Positions 1-13,812 of a stretch of 64,000 bases of DNA are shown here, piece by piece. The position numbers were made by a program, and so were the translations under genes. This stretch comes from Pochonia chlamydosporia 170 (Eukaryota > Ascomycota > Sordariomycetes > Hypocreales > Clavicipitaceae). The notes beneath the pieces were generated by a model that searched no databases, was not told where the DNA came from, and saw only the letters and a program-made list of their open reading frames with translations. Within the stretch, counting starts at the first letter, position 1; each line of letters starts with the position of its first letter. Location: assembly GCF_001653235.2 (NCBI RefSeq), contig NC_035794.1:1550001-1614000 (forward strand), in the 5' to 3' direction.

Positions 1-2153
1 CATCTCGGCCTTTAAGGCGTGCTTGATGTCATCTACGTAGGTGATGCGACTTTCCGTCTCTAGATCGTCAAACTTGACCCATTGTGCTTCCTCGTAATCT
101 GGGGGAGGGTCAAAGTCGTGCCGTCGATTCCCGGTCAGTAGTTTTGGGGCGACTCGTGCAAAGGATATGTAGTGGCCGCTCTGGAGGGAGTCGCCTCGGT
201 GGCATACGACGGATTGCAAAACGAGTTTATACTCGGTGCTGAGCCCGTAAAGGTCTTCCTCGAGCTTAGGGCCACCTGCGAGCATGAAATGCGGTAGTCG
301 GAGACTGGAGGGAATGTCGATGAAAGTGTTGTGCCGTTTTGGCTGTCCGGACTCCGTCATGGCGTAGCGTTTGAGACAGATACCAACCACAGGTTTCTGA
401 TCGAAATTCAAGGCTACTTCAGAGTCGCTTCTAGGCTCGTTAGGCGTCAGAGCATGCCAGGCTGCGAAAAACATCAGTGTGTGATTTCCTCAAAAATGGA
501 AATTGTGAGGGGAGGTTTACGAATGAGCCGGAAGAATTGCCATGCGGGAATTGTGACGGCCTTGACCACAGTCGAGCCTTTGCGCCTCGCTCGTTTCTTC
601 ATGACACCGTCCCCAGTACCAGTTGGTCGGCCATCTTCGTCCACGATTACACGCTGAATAACACTAGTAGACCGCGTACGCACGCTTGGGCGAGTAGGCG
701 TTGTTCCCTCTGTGCTTTGGGTCTCCTGTGAGGGCCCATCTTGAGAATGGACTTGATGAATGCTTTGTGACGCTGACGCCTGAGAAATGCTTCGTTCCAT
801 TGGGTTGCCAAATGATTGTTGCGATGGCGTAAGGTCAACTGGTGAGGCGGCCAGAGACGATACGCCTCCTTCTTCTGATCGAATTAACCTGACAGTGGTC
901 TGGCTCGGGAGCGGCGACCCATCGCCTCTATCATCTATGCTTCCCTTCTTTGCTTCTTCATGATCTCGTAAAACATCGACTCTGGCATTAAAGTACTCCT
1001 CCAGACAATCTTCAAGCTTGATGCCCTTGCCTTCGGGGTCAGGCGGCACAGCTAGATTCAGTAATCGCTCGTACACTACTTTGTGGTCGTCTTTGTCGCC
1101 TTTACCTTGGTGGAATAGATCTACTTGTAAGGACAGAAGGGGAAGCTGTAAAGTTTCTGTGAGAAAAGCGAACGCTTCGGAGGTGTCTTGCTGTTCCAAG
1201 AGCTTGGCGTCAGTCCATCCACAATCGCTCAGTGTATCTTGGATTAACTTGGTCTTGATTAATTTTAGGTTAGCTGTCGGGTTGACTTTGTCTCTCGGCT
1301 AATGAGACTGCAGGGAAACGTACCAAATCGGTGCGAATCAGTTTGCCTGATCGCAGCAAATTGACCCAAATCCGCAGCAGTGTAACAAGTTTTAGCTTCG
1401 GGTCGTCTATGGGAAAGGTCGACTTGAGCATACACTCGAACGCATCGAGCTTGGCAAACATGGCAAAAAGCAATGAATCTAAATAACATGTGACGTATTC
1501 TCGATTCTCAGCACCCAGCATGTGTACACTGGGATCGTACGGGACGATAACGCCTGAGGCGGATTTTTGTTCCAATGCGATGAACTCGGCCGTCTGCTGA
1601 GGGTCGCCATCGGCAATATTTGTCGACAAGATATCTTTAATATACTCGGTAGTAACATTTGGTATGTGTAATTTCTGTAGGCGATGCTGGACATCTTCAA
1701 TCTGCAAGGATTGCCGTTAGTAGCGGTTTATATGAGGGGCATTGATGCCTCTCTCGTTCTGGCGGCGCAGTCCAACCTTGGTGGAATCTATCTCCTCCTC
1801 GCCGTTGTCCGGTTTCAAAGCCTGTTTCGAGCCGTCCATCTTGAACATGGCACGGAAAGCCTCTGCAGACAGGGGCCGAGTCTGGGTCCGGGCACCGGTT
1901 AGCAGGGAACAATTCGACTCTGGAAGGGTATCTTTGTGCTACTGCATGATGGTCGATGGCTTGAGCCCTCAACAAGCCCACTCACTCCTCTCGAGTCTCG
2001 AGGCGCGGAGAGAAGAACATTGAAGGCTGTCTGACTCTCGTGTGCTGCGGTGCTGCGTACCTTGTCCTTGTGTCCCGGCGGGACAGATTTGCTCCGGCGA
2101 TGAGTGCCATTCTTGTCGCGCAGGCTGAGGAACTTTCGAGGGAACTCTTTCAT
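1..2153 (-). CDS. Ubiquitin-specific protease (peptidase C19), 3' part cut off by the window edge
   Basis: Deubiquitinating cysteine protease that removes ubiquitin from proteins. Five exons are inferred: 2153-1986, 1881-1777, 1701-1324, about 1253-521 and 461 to the left edge; 615 codons are visible and the reading frame stays open throughout. The first exon is basic (KEFPRKFLSLRDKNG). The Cys box is the segment NREYVTCYLDSLLFAMF, with the presumed nucleophile near residue 163. A QQDTSEAF segment follows, and the last exon carries the His box GDSLQSGHYISFAR. A Ser/Thr-rich linker lies between the two catalytic halves. The Cys box departs from the usual GNTCYMNS form, as in a fungal-specific USP branch. 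The acceptor of the fourth exon is uncertain by two codons (1253 or 1247). The C-terminus lies outside the window. I cannot tie it to a named yeast Ubp. Confidence 0.85.
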
Positions 2154-4244
2154 GGTTGGAGGCTGTCGCGGAGGGGACTTGCGGCCAATCCCACGACCAC
2201 GACAGCGAAGAGAGCGGCGGCGTCGGTCCGTAGGCGTGCGGGAGACTGGACGGTTTCGCTGGGGAGAAGCGATGGCCTCGCAGTGGTTTAGCGAGACAGT
2301 AATCGGATTCCAATTCCCATTTCAGCCTGCTGAGGAGGTATTTCGAAATTGTTGGGGCGCCTGCGCCGTCGACGTCGAGGTGCAACAATTGTACTTAGTA
2401 GTCAGGTGGGGTGACGATGCTCGGTATCAATAATCGGAGACTGTCTGTCGCTGGATAATGACGGGGGATGCGATAGGGAAAATAGCAAAAGTAGATAAAC
2501 GGAATACTTGAGCAGAAGGGTATGGGATGAGTTAAGTGGAAGCTAGGAGGGAGGGATAACGTTCTGCCTGGATAGTTGTTGGAGACGTGGATACTGGAGG
2601 CAGTCAACTTTAAAGGCTGACGGGTTACATGTAGATGTCAAGTAGCTTTATTAGGTGGAGAAGATGTCAAGCTCTGGTCAACTGGTGTGTCGATTTGAGA
2701 CGGAAATGCTGACATGGAGGCGGCAGGTTTTGGGTAGAGCAAGTCTGGTCAAGTGGAAGTCTGGTACTTCGTACTGTAGATCTGGCGGGGTCAACATTTG
2801 AACATTGAACCAGACTCGAATTGGCTTCGGAGTTCAGGCTTGAATGTGCCACATTTAACTCCAAGGACCAAAGCTCGACGTCCTGCATAGTCTTCCCTGA
2901 TCTTGTTATCAACGTCATCCGGTCTCGACGTTCAACTAATTGGATTTCTCATCATGTCTGGTACCAGACTGGCCAGACATGTGCGTGCTAAAGGGCGCGT
3001 CCAGCTGAACCTATCCCAAGCTTCAACATCCAGGGTCCAACAGCACCAGGTCCAATTACCACATCGAAACAGCAAATGTGCTAACCTTGTCCAGCAGGTA
3101 CATAACTTTTCCAGACCAAACTGGGACATGGCAAGGCGAATTCATCCACCCATGCTGCCACGCAAACACAGTCACAGCCATTGCGTCAGGCACTCCAAAG
3201 TTCCCAGGCAAATTCGGTTGGCAGGCACACCATCTTGTGCTCTGCCAGGCTGCAAGAAGACCAGACCCAACAAACAAGGCCGCCACCAGGCTCGCCACAC
3301 TACGACGTTGGTCTCGGGAGCCTTCCAAGCTCCCGGCGGGACCTAGAACAAAGGAACATGGCACGAATGACCTCTTTTACGGCCGTTTTCTCTCCGCAAC
3401 CGCTGCTGTGTCCCCCGATCTCCGGTGCCTAGCGGTGGGCTTCAAGTCACGTACCACCAGCACATGGCGTTGCACGAAGAAAGTGATGAATCCTACTTGG
3501 TGTAATTCCCCAGACGCGCGCAGTAACTGGTCATGCTCGTTTGACCCAAGGCCAAACGATGACATGCCAGCATCGAAATAGAACAGGCACCTAATAAAGT
3601 AGCTTGTTTCCGCTTGTTGTCAGTCCCTGGTGTTTACCCACTTGGCATCCTGGTGACACGCTGCCTGTCTGCTTTATATTGCTGCGTCATAGCCTGCGAC
3701 GCCACCAAGTCGCAGATTTGTAGCTGTTTCCCGAACCGGCGGGCATTATTGTTTTTGATCGTGTTGCATACAGTACATCTAGGACGACATTATCTTATAT
3801 TGATTCAATAATCACTGATAATATTCGCATCATTTTCGATGCCGTCCATCGTTTGTGAAGAGTCGCAGCAGTGTTTGCCATATGAAGGCTGGCTGTTAGC
3901 AAACCTTGTGCCAATGTGCCAGGGGCTACCTAGACAAAAATAATAGAGAAGTAATATGGTAAGGGACCATGCCATGTTATATATTACTCGTTTCAAACAC
4001 AATTCCCTGAAACCAATATTACAGACGATTGCATGACAAACCATTTCTGGCTGCATCTTCCATGTTTCTGGGTTACCCTACAGGACGTGTGGTGAAGCAA
4101 AAACGCGGACAGCCACAGTCGTCCAGGAGCTGTGGCTGACAGTCAAGCCACCTCCAAGTAGGTGGAAATTTCCACACCAGAAGCCATTTGCTGCAACATC
4201 ACAAGAGCTTCAAATCACAGCTCCCGGCTTCTCTTTATCCCACA
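2154..4244. other. Intergenic region without a recognisable gene
   Basis: This 2.1-kb spacer separates the divergent deubiquitinase and uL5m genes. Open frames of up to 167 codons occur around 2903-3581, but they have no domain, no consistent start and no splice structure. Between 2640 and 3300 the words TCTGG, CTGGTC and their complements recur many times; the same wording is seen upstream of actin and around the C2H2 gene. Confidence 0.6.
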
Positions 4245-5436
4245 ATGTCTGGTGTGCGCGATGGTGCTCGCCTGGCGAGAACCCTGGGGCAAAGGAAGCT
4301 GCCTTTCAGATCACCGCCCTCTTGCGTGAGGAGATTCGCATCAGCCAGCGAGGCTAAAGCCCGCCAAAACGACCATTTGAGCGATCTGGAGTCGACGACG
4401 ACTTTTACGTCGCCCGCGCCGGACCAAACGTCAATTGATGCGTTCAATCAGGAAAATGCAGCCAACTCCAAAGAGAGGAGGCTCCCTGGGAACCGGTATG
4501 CAATATCATTGACTTGCGACAACCCGATCCATCCAGCCAGGAAACTGACAGTGTGAACAGATACCAATACCACCCTCCCAAGTATTATCGCGGTCCTCTA
4601 CATCCCGTTCAGACACCGCCGGCGTCAGATCCCACCGCCAGAGACTTTGTCCCCGGCCCCTTTAGCTTTCCCCGACTCAAGCACACCTACGACAGCACAA
4701 TCGCTCCCGACCTGTTAGCCATGACCTACCAGCACACGCCCCCTGACACCGTGCCGGCGGTCTCACAAAAGGGCAGCCTGCGACAATGGGACGACTCATC
4801 GCCTTATCACAAGAACAGACCTAACCGTGGGCCCCGTGGTGGTGGTTCATCAAGACTCGGGTTGCTTGAGCGCAAGATTGACTGGAACAACATCCCGGAC
4901 ATTGAAGCAGTCACGATCAACTCGTATGCTCCCGAGGCGGCGCAAAATAAGGAGTACCTACATGTTGCGCGTGCCGTGGTCCAAGCTATTAGCGGTGCGT
5001 ACCCTGAAGTCACCACCGTCAAGCACCACGTTATCCAGTGGGGTGTCCGAAAGGGCGACAAGGCGGGCGCCAAGGTGACGCTTCGTGGTGGTGCTGCGTA
5101 CGAGTTTGTCGACAAGTTGGTGACGCTGGTTCTGCCAAAGATCAAGGACTGGCCGGGTATCAAGGCTTCTACGGGCGATGATTCTGGTAACTTGGCGTTT
5201 GGCATGAAACCTGAGTGGATGGCGTATTTTCCAGAGATTGAGTTCAACTACGACGTAGGTTGACATCTTACCTGCTCTCATGTATTACAGCACACTGACA
5301 TATATCGCAGATGTACCCCCCTAAGCTGGTGCCAGGATGCGACATTTTCATCCACACGACGGGCACATCTGACCGACAGGGTCGTCTGTTGATGGAGGCG
5401 TTGGGATTCCCATTCTACGGCAAGGCAACTCACTAA
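4245..5436 (+). CDS. MRPL7: Mitochondrial large-subunit ribosomal protein uL5m (MRPL7 type)
   Basis: Structural protein of the mitochondrial 54S ribosomal subunit, bacterial L5 family, which in bacteria contacts 5S rRNA and the central protuberance. Three exons (4245-4495, 4561-5254, 5311-5436) encode 356 residues. The N-terminus is basic and Arg/Ser-rich (RRFASASEAKARQ), fitting a mitochondrial presequence. The L5 signature region follows in order: the DWNNIPDIEAVTINS segment, the basic loop with GVRKGDKAGAKVTLRG, and the C-terminal stretch ending in IFIHTTGTSD and GFPFYGKATH. The start at 4245 is the first ATG in frame after the promoter. Fungal uL5m proteins carry a long N-terminal extension, as here. 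The splice joints restore the sequences GNRYQYHPPKYYRG and FNYDMYPPKLVPG, which supports both introns. Its stop lies 197 bp from the convergent FES1 stop. Confidence 0.93.
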
Positions 5437-5633
5437 AACCGTTACCCAAACGAGTGTAGGAGACAAAGATTCGCAAAGGGAGTAGCATTCATGTGGCATA
5501 ACATGTATAACATTGTGTATCATAAATAAATCCGGCTGCATATTTGGCAGCTAATTCTTTCCCACCCTGATCTATCCCCATCCGTGTAATCATTTCCCAC
5601 CAACGCCGTAAACAATGTTCATCACACCATCCC

Positions 5634-6302
5634 CTAAGCGCCCTTAGCCTTCTCCCTCAAAGAACCGACAATCTCATCAATCGCCGCCATATCCTGCGCG
5701 TCAACTTTAGCCCCATCACCAACACCCCTCTCCGCCAACTTCTCCACAAACAAATCCAGCGCAGGCTGATAATTCCTACACGCCGAGCTCAGCGCATAGA
5801 TCGCCTTCCTCCTCACATCCTCCTTCTCGCCCGCCGCGCCGAGCGCCAACCCCACCAGCGTCGGCACGCCCGCCTCCCCAAAGGCCAACAGCCTCTCCTG
5901 CGTCTTTGCGTTGTTCTGCACCGCCGTGCCGACGCACCACGCCGCCATCTTCTTCATATCGCCCTCCTCGTGCTTCAGCTGCTCTAGAAGGGGCGTCCAC
6001 AGCCCCAAGGTGGAGATGTTGTTTGCGTTGTCGAGCGACTCGATGAGCTGCTCGAAATTGTCCCAGGCGATGAGCTTGTTCTCCAGCGTGACTTCTGGGT
6101 CGGTGATGATTTCCATGGACGCCTTCATGAGGTCTGCTTCTGAGGGGCCGCCCATGAGAGCGGCGAGCAGGTCGGGCGTGAGCTGCGAGCGGTTGGGTTG
6201 GGCGTCGGCTGTGGCAGCGGCTTCGGGGTCGTTGCGGGTGACGTCGGAGTTTTCGACGGACCAGCGGAGGAGTTCTGCTAGACGGGGGTCTTGGGCTGCC
6301 AT
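5634..6302 (-). CDS. FES1: Hsp70 nucleotide exchange factor Fes1
   Basis: Cytosolic armadillo-type nucleotide exchange factor that promotes ADP release from Hsp70 (Ssa1 class). A single exon of 222 residues, the usual size. The N-terminus AQDPRLAELLRWSVENSD is the Fes1 signature; it is followed by the linker TPDLLAALMGGPSEADLMK and then by helical armadillo repeats (DNFEQLIESLDNANNI; LWTPLLEQL; AAWCVGTAVQNNAKTQE; RRKAIYALSSACRNYQ). No signal or retention sequence is seen, which separates it from ER-type Sil1. The start ATG at 6302 immediately precedes the conserved N-terminus, so an upstream extension is unlikely. It is convergent with uL5m. A 219-codon frame in another reading frame of the same strand is only a GC-rich shadow. 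Confidence 0.95.
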   Translation of the reverse strand: MAAQDPRLAELLRWSVENSDVTRNDPEAAATADAQPNRSQLTPDLLAALMGGPSEADLMKASMEIITDPEVTLENKLIAWDNFEQLIESLDNANNISTLGLWTPLLEQLKHEEGDMKKMAAWCVGTAVQNNAKTQERLLAFGEAGVPTLVGLALGAAGEKEDVRRKAIYALSSACRNYQPALDLFVEKLAERGVGDGAKVDAQDMAAIDEIVGSLREKAKGA

Positions 6303-8010
6303 TTTTGTGATTGTTCGGTAGGAGGACGGAAATAGGGTTGGTTGGGTGTTGCTGAGGTGTGATTGGGGTTTGTGGTTGTGAGGATTGGAGGTTTGTGGTT
6401 ATGCGGTTGATGGGTGTTTTGATGCTTGCTTGCATTTTTCATGGAAGCATGATGCCCATTCTGGAAGATTCATGAGGAAACTAGGCCTAATGCGGTTAGC
6501 GTGTCTTTGTTGAATATCGCTGAGGTGAGTTGTTCTCTGCTCGTATGAGGTATGGGGACTGATAATACTGTAGATATCCTCATTGGAGACCTTGCGCGAT
6601 TGGATAGTCGTATCATTGTTATTCCCATGCCATTGGGCTGGGAAAAGAACAGAAATGCCCGATACTGCACATCCTCAGCAACGTGTGGTGAGGTACAAAG
6701 TCAAGTCTAGTTACCCCGCCATGCCCCTCGTCGTCATACGCAGATGCCATGCATTGTTTGTCACACAACTTTATTGTCTGCAAACTTTGAGGAGTCAATC
6801 ATTAGGCTTGACAATTGAAGCCTAGACTCAGAATAGGAGCATTCGGAATTGTCAGATGAACAGCTGGGTGACAGATGTGGAGCGTGACTGTGGACGAATG
6901 GCTGGAGAACCAGCCGCCTGGATTTTGAACAGCTGCGGAATACGCGGAGCATCTATTTTGAGTCTGTTCTCCAAATTGTTGTCGAACTGCTATACAAAAT
7001 GAACACTTGTGACACATACGGCCAAGTACTGTGCAATATGGCCCAATCTAGGCCGTGTACTCCGTAGGCACGCACAACCCCAACGACAGGCAGCAACAAA
7101 GATACATACCTACCTAGGTAGCAGATAGTTTTGGACCCGTTGCGTCATTACGTGTATCCCGCCTCCCTCAGTAATGCTGACGACACCCGCGCCCCTTTTT
7201 TCAGCGCCCCAGCAAAGCTTGACGTTCTGTCTCGGCGCACCCGCCCTGCCATTCGTTTAGCAAAATGGGAAGACGAAAGAACTTTTCTGCTGAGCATTTA
7301 GTCCCCCCGATGGGGAATAGTGCTCTTGCTGCTCTTGCCTTGGACACAGGGAATGGTCAGCCTCGCTGGCTGGCCGTTTGGTCAGGTGATGTAAACGTGT
7401 GAAACGGAGCGGAAACGGTCGGGTATGATTGAGATTGAATTGACGGTTATTCTAGAAGGTGCAGCATGTATTCTACTGTTGGTTGTTACCCGGTTGATTG
7501 GGCGGCTGATTTCATTTTTTACGACAGAACATTTAACAAGTCGGCCCTTTGCTCTCCCCAGACAATTATATATCCTTCGGCTTAATGTAATCCAACTTTA
7601 CAATTCGATTTTCTTGGCCAACGGTTAAGTCGGCAGAAGCGTCCATGTCTTGCTCGTCTTTCATCCAACTTGTTCGAGGAGAATCTGAGTCTCTTACCCC
7701 ACAGTCCACAGCCTGCAGTCCATTCAGGCTAAATGCAAGCCGCTCCCGCCAGCCAAACTCGTGCTTAAAACCATCCATACCTCATCTTTTCATATATTTT
7801 AATCTCCGGGTAAACAGATTACCCCAAACAATTGTCACGATCTGCTGGATAATTGCCCCAAGACGCCTGCGTTTGATAGGGGAAGATGGCCCAAGAGAAA
7901 AATTGTATATAAGACTGCTGATCTTCTAGTAATACAAAATGTAAACTCCTCCCGTGAAATCCAATTGCAGAATTGTGAGCATTGCATATACCTAAGTTGA
8001 TACTGTCACA
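6303..8010. other. Intergenic region between FES1 and the permease
   Basis: This 1.7-kb spacer lies between two divergent genes. I see only short open frames without family features. A poly-pyrimidine/purine bias is absent and no RNA gene was recognised. The last 110 bp hold the TATA box of the permease. Confidence 0.55.
7906..7913 (+). promoter_or_regulatory. TATA box of the MFS permease
   Basis: TATATAAG lies about 98 bp upstream of the ATG at 8011, a spacing typical of regulated fungal promoters. It supports that start codon. Confidence 0.5.
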
Positions 8011-10038
8011 ATGGGAGCCGATTCCGGTGCCAATATATACGATGCCGCTCTTCGTCGTCGCCAGGCTCTCATGGGAGCGAGCGGTCCGCTGGCCCTTGTC
8101 GAGAACCGAAGGGTATTTCTGATTGCGGCGTTTGCAACCATAGGCGGTGTATTGTACGGCTATAACCAGGGCATGTTTTCTGGTGTTTTGGCCATGCCGT
8201 CGTTTCAGTCTCGTGAGTTTGCGCCTAGTGTCAAATGGTGACGTGGTGTTAATGTGTTAGACATGGGTGAATATGACCCTATTGATCCTAATGCCGACCA
8301 GACCAAGAAGGGGTGGTTGACTTCGATTCTGGAACTTGGCGCTTGGTTGGGGACATTGCTGTCTGGGTTCCTGGCTGAAGCTATTTCTCGAAAATACGGT
8401 ATCCTTGTTGCTGTGGTGGTGTTTGTGCTGGGTGTTGTTATCCAAGCTACTGCTATGAGTGCGGGATACCAGGCCATTCTTGCTGGCCGCTTCATCACGT
8501 ACGTTGGCCGTCATCCTGTATGTTGACCTACTAACATGATATTGTGTAGTGGAATGGGCGTCGGGAGCTTGTCCATGATTGTGCCGATTTACAACTCGGA
8601 ATGCGCACCTCCCGAGGTCCGTGGTGCTCTCGTTGCGCTTCAACAACTTGCCATTTGCTTTGGCATCATGATCAGTTTCTGGATAGACTAGTATGTTTCC
8701 CCTTAAAACTACTAACATCAGAAAGACTAAGACATGCTCGCAGTGGCACAAACTACATCGGCGGAACGACACTCGAGACACAAAGCAACGCATCTTGGCT
8801 TGTCCCTGTCTGTCTGCAAATCGGACCGGCGCTCATCCTTTTCGCAGGCATGCTCTTCATGCCTTTCTCGCCTCGCTGGCTCGTTCACCATAACCGCGAG
8901 GATGAGGCGCGGAGAGTGCTTGCGAATTTACGTGGTCTCCCGCAAAATCACGAGCTGGTTGAGCTCGAGTTTCTCGAGATCAAGGCGCAATCATTGTTCG
9001 AGAAGAGAACCGTGGCAGAACACTTTCCGCACTTGCAGGAACAAACGGCTTGGAATACCTTCAAGTTGCAGTTTGTGGCCATCAAGTCGCTGTTCCAGAG
9101 CAGGGGCATGTTTAAGCGAGTTGTGGTGGCCACAGTGACCATGTTCTTCCAGGTGAGTACATCTTCCTTGCGGGTATTCCAAATATTTGATATTGATGAA
9201 TGTGGTAGCAATGGACCGGTATTAATGCCGTGCTGTACTATGCGCCCACCATCTTCAAACAGCTGGGTCTTAGTAGTAATACAACCTCTCTGCTGGCCAC
9301 GGGCGTGGTCGGCATCGTCATGCTCATCGCGACAATCCCTTCCGTGCTATGGATCGATCGAATTGGCCGAAAACCGATGCTTACAATTGGGGCGTTGGGA
9401 ATGGGGGCCTGCCACATCATCATTGCTGGTATCTTTGGCAAGTATAGCAATGATTTCCCAGACAACCCTGCTGCTGGCTGGGCTGCTGTCGCCATGGTCT
9501 GGCTTTTCGTCATTCATTTTGGTTACTCCTGGGGTCCTTGTGCGTGGATTATCGTGGCAGAAATTTGGCCATTGTCCTCTCGACCATATGGTGTTTCGTT
9601 GGGGGCTTCCAGCAATTGGATGTAAGTCATGTTGCATCATGCACTTCTGATGGACCCCTGAAGTCTAATGAGTCGGCAGGAACAACTTCATTGTTGGTCA
9701 GGTTACACCTGATATGCTTTCAAAAATTACGTACGGCACCTATATTCTCTTTGGCATCCTCACCTTTATGGGCGCTGGGTTCATCTGGTTCTTTGTCCCG
9801 GAGACAAAGCGCCTTACGCTGGAAGAAATGGTAAGACAAATGCTCAAAGGTGGCGAAACCCTTGTTTTGCTGACGAATGTGACAGGATGTTGTGTTTGGT
9901 TCCGAGGGCACAGCTCAGGCCGACTTTGAGAGAATGGAAGAGATCAATCGTGAAATTGGCCTTGTTGCTGTGATAAATGATTCGGCTTCGGGGACGTTGG
10001 ATGCAAAGGATATGGTGGCGGAAAAAGGCGATGACTAA
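8011..10038 (+). CDS. Sugar-transporter family MFS permease
   Basis: Plasma-membrane proton/sugar-type permease of the major facilitator superfamily, about 568 residues with 12 predicted membrane segments. Seven exons: 8011-8212, 8261-8498, 8550-8690, 8744-9152, 9209-9621, 9680-9830, 9886-10038. Family signatures appear in order: GGVLYGYNQGMFSGVL in the first helix, ECAPPEVRGALVALQQL after helix 4, PFSPRWL before the central loop, QQWTGINAVLYYAP in helix 7, WIDRIGRKPML between helices 8 and 9, and VPETKRLTLEEMD at the end of helix 12. Each splice joint restores one of these blocks or a smooth join to it. The substrate cannot be read from the sequence; hexose, disaccharide or quinate transport are all possible. 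No sugar-metabolism enzyme sits beside it, so context does not help. Confidence 0.92.
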
Positions 10039-11181
10039 GTACGGAATTTGTTGATGCTTGATCCATCGGGAGGAGACAGGGAATGTCACCATTTGTTGAA
10101 CAGGAACGAGAGGCGCCGGAGCTTGTTAGTTTTGCAGCCGTGATTTGCAGCCATTAGGCAATATTGAACAGGGTTATGATGCAGTTTCTGTCAGGGGTAG
10201 TGAAAACGACTTGAGGCAATCTCGGATATCTTATCTCACCGCCTTGAAGGGGTTTGGAGTATTCGGGACGGGGTATACTAGGGCAAAGAGCGCACCGACG
10301 AGAGGCTAGTGTGTGATTCAAGAAACGTTTGTTTCCAACTTGAGGATGTGATCTTGGTTGGATGAGTTGTGGAATCAAGTCGTGTAAGACGGTTTTTGCC
10401 GTTGAGCATAAACGGTGAGCTGAAACGGTGTTGCCTTGGTGGAGCGAGAGGTGAAGCATGTAGACGCAAGGCTGTGTGGCTTAGCAATGAAGTCATGCTG
10501 AACTTAGGAATCTTTGATGATCTCTCTCTGCGGATGCAACACCTGTACTCCGTAAGCAAGAAGATGTCAATGATTTTAACGTTTCAGGCAGTCGTCAAAT
10601 GGATTTCATGTTGCGTTAGGCTCCCGTGAAACTGAGGGCATTTGACCTAGAATAATGCAGCATGCTCAGGGTTGGGCCTCTTTGGCCAAGAATAGACCGG
10701 AAACCTGCGCCAAAACCCCAGGTATCTTTAGGAATGCAAAGGCAATAATGTTGGGGCCTGACCCGATGCTTGAAGGAATTGGCTGTGCCTTGTCCAATTC
10801 GTCTGCCTCGTCCTGCTGACGACGGCGATGGCGACAGCAACTTCTGAAAAGTAGTGGCTCCTTGTCCGTCGTCTGGCGCGCACCGGGGCCCAGCCACCAC
10901 CACCAGCCAATGATTTTGTGTTAAAGCGGCAACCCGGCCGTTCAGGGGTGGCGACGTGAACTGGTTCTTTGGCGCTGGACTGGAGGTCTCGCCCTGGTCC
11001 CGCTCGAGTGGCCCTGATCGTGCAAGCGGTGCAAGCACACAGCAACGGAGAGAGCTTTGCTGTACTGTATGGAGATGATGGATTGTCAAGGTGATGTTGG
11101 TGGGTGGAAGTGGGACTGAACACTGGACAGACAGATTGTTGGCGGCGTGGGCGTTGGCGTGGCAGGACCACCACCAGCTCA

Positions 11182-11225
11182 TCTGGTCCAGTCTGGTCCA
11201 GTCTGGTTTGGTTTGGTTTGGTTTG
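11182..11225. repeat. Short tandem repeat in the actin promoter
   Basis: Two exact 10-bp units of TCTGGTCCAG are followed by TCTGG and then four TTTGG-type pentamers. The array lies about 340-385 bp upstream of the actin ATG. Confidence 0.85.
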
Positions 11226-11297
11226 ACACTCCGTCTGGGCTGTCTGACCCTGCTCTGGACTGGCTTGACTGGCTGGGCCCCGAGATACTTCCAAGGC

Positions 11298-11440
11298 TCC
11301 CTCCTTTCTCCCCTCCACAAAGTCCACCCACTCTTACTCTTACTCTTCCTCCTTCTTCAACTTCACACCCCCCATAACCACCGACCAAATCCTTTCAACC
11401 ACCGGGTCTCTTTCCTGCCTCTTCCTCAACACTTGCTCCG
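11298..11440 (+). promoter_or_regulatory. CT-rich leader of the actin gene
   Basis: The stretch is dominated by C and T on the coding strand (runs such as CTCCTTTCTCCCCTCC and repeated CTTACT). Pyrimidine-rich tracts of this kind commonly precede transcription starts of strongly expressed fungal genes; here it sits 125-270 bp upstream of the ATG. Confidence 0.5.
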
Positions 11441-11565
11441 TGACTTTCGAATCTCCTTAATTCCGTGAGCTTCATCCATAAACACCCAATATTTTCGCTT
11501 TGCCGCTCTTGTACTAAACTGTACTCTTTTTTCTTCGCAAAACAGCTCTACCTTAAGTAGCCACA

Positions 11566-13365
<1,800 letters not shown>

Positions 13366-13383
13366 GGTGTGTGTGTGTGTGTG
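13366..13383. repeat. GT microsatellite in the actin 3' UTR
   Basis: A run of about eight GT units begins directly after the actin stop codon. Confidence 0.8.
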
Positions 13384-13812
13384 CGCAAGTTGTCGCAGTT
13401 TTGCTTTTCCCCGAAGCTTGGGGGCCGAATTGATAGGGCTAACATGTCTCTGTAGCAAAGTCACAACAGAACCGAAACCTCCTTCCCTTCACCAACTCAC
13501 GCCAAGATCAAGGAGGTGGCGGCCGATGCAGAGCCTCCTCGGCCTCGCAAGCATCTCAGTCGGGTGTCATATTTACGAAAAGTTTTTGATAGGGTTAAGG
13601 AGGCGGGCCGTGTCTTTTCTCCGAGGAGGAATGATGGGCCATGTGTTATAACCGGATGGGTAATACGGGCCTAGGGGGTAGAGCTAAGGTTGATCAAACC
13701 AGTCCTTTATTTTAGTTTCCGTTCTAGACTCGTTCAAGTGGGAAAATGTAACGATGTCATGCGAAGTTTTGACGTGTGAATGCTAGATGGGCCAAGTATA
13801 ATTGGGTGTTTG

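Larger units (their letters stand above)
10039..11565. other. Intergenic region and actin promoter
   Basis: No gene is supported. The long minus-strand open frames here (up to 234 codons) are shadows of biased promoter sequence. The downstream half contains a TCTGGTCCAG/TTTGG repeat and a CT-rich leader just before the actin start. Confidence 0.6.

Noticed and set aside
3078..3581. 167-codon plus-strand frame
   Set aside because: It overlaps other frames of similar length in the spacer, has no recognisable motif and is rich in residues expected from translated noncoding DNA.
5776..6435. 219-codon frame overlapping FES1
   Set aside because: Out-of-frame shadow of FES1 with repetitive Arg/His/Pro content.
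6470..6720. Possible small minus-strand gene upstream of FES1
   Set aside because: One frame is open for about 90 codons, but it lacks a suitable ATG and no conserved protein could be recognised.
10616..11327. Overlapping minus-strand frames of 199 and 234 codons
   Set aside because: They lie in the actin promoter, follow its CT/TCTGG-biased sequence and show no domain or splice logic.
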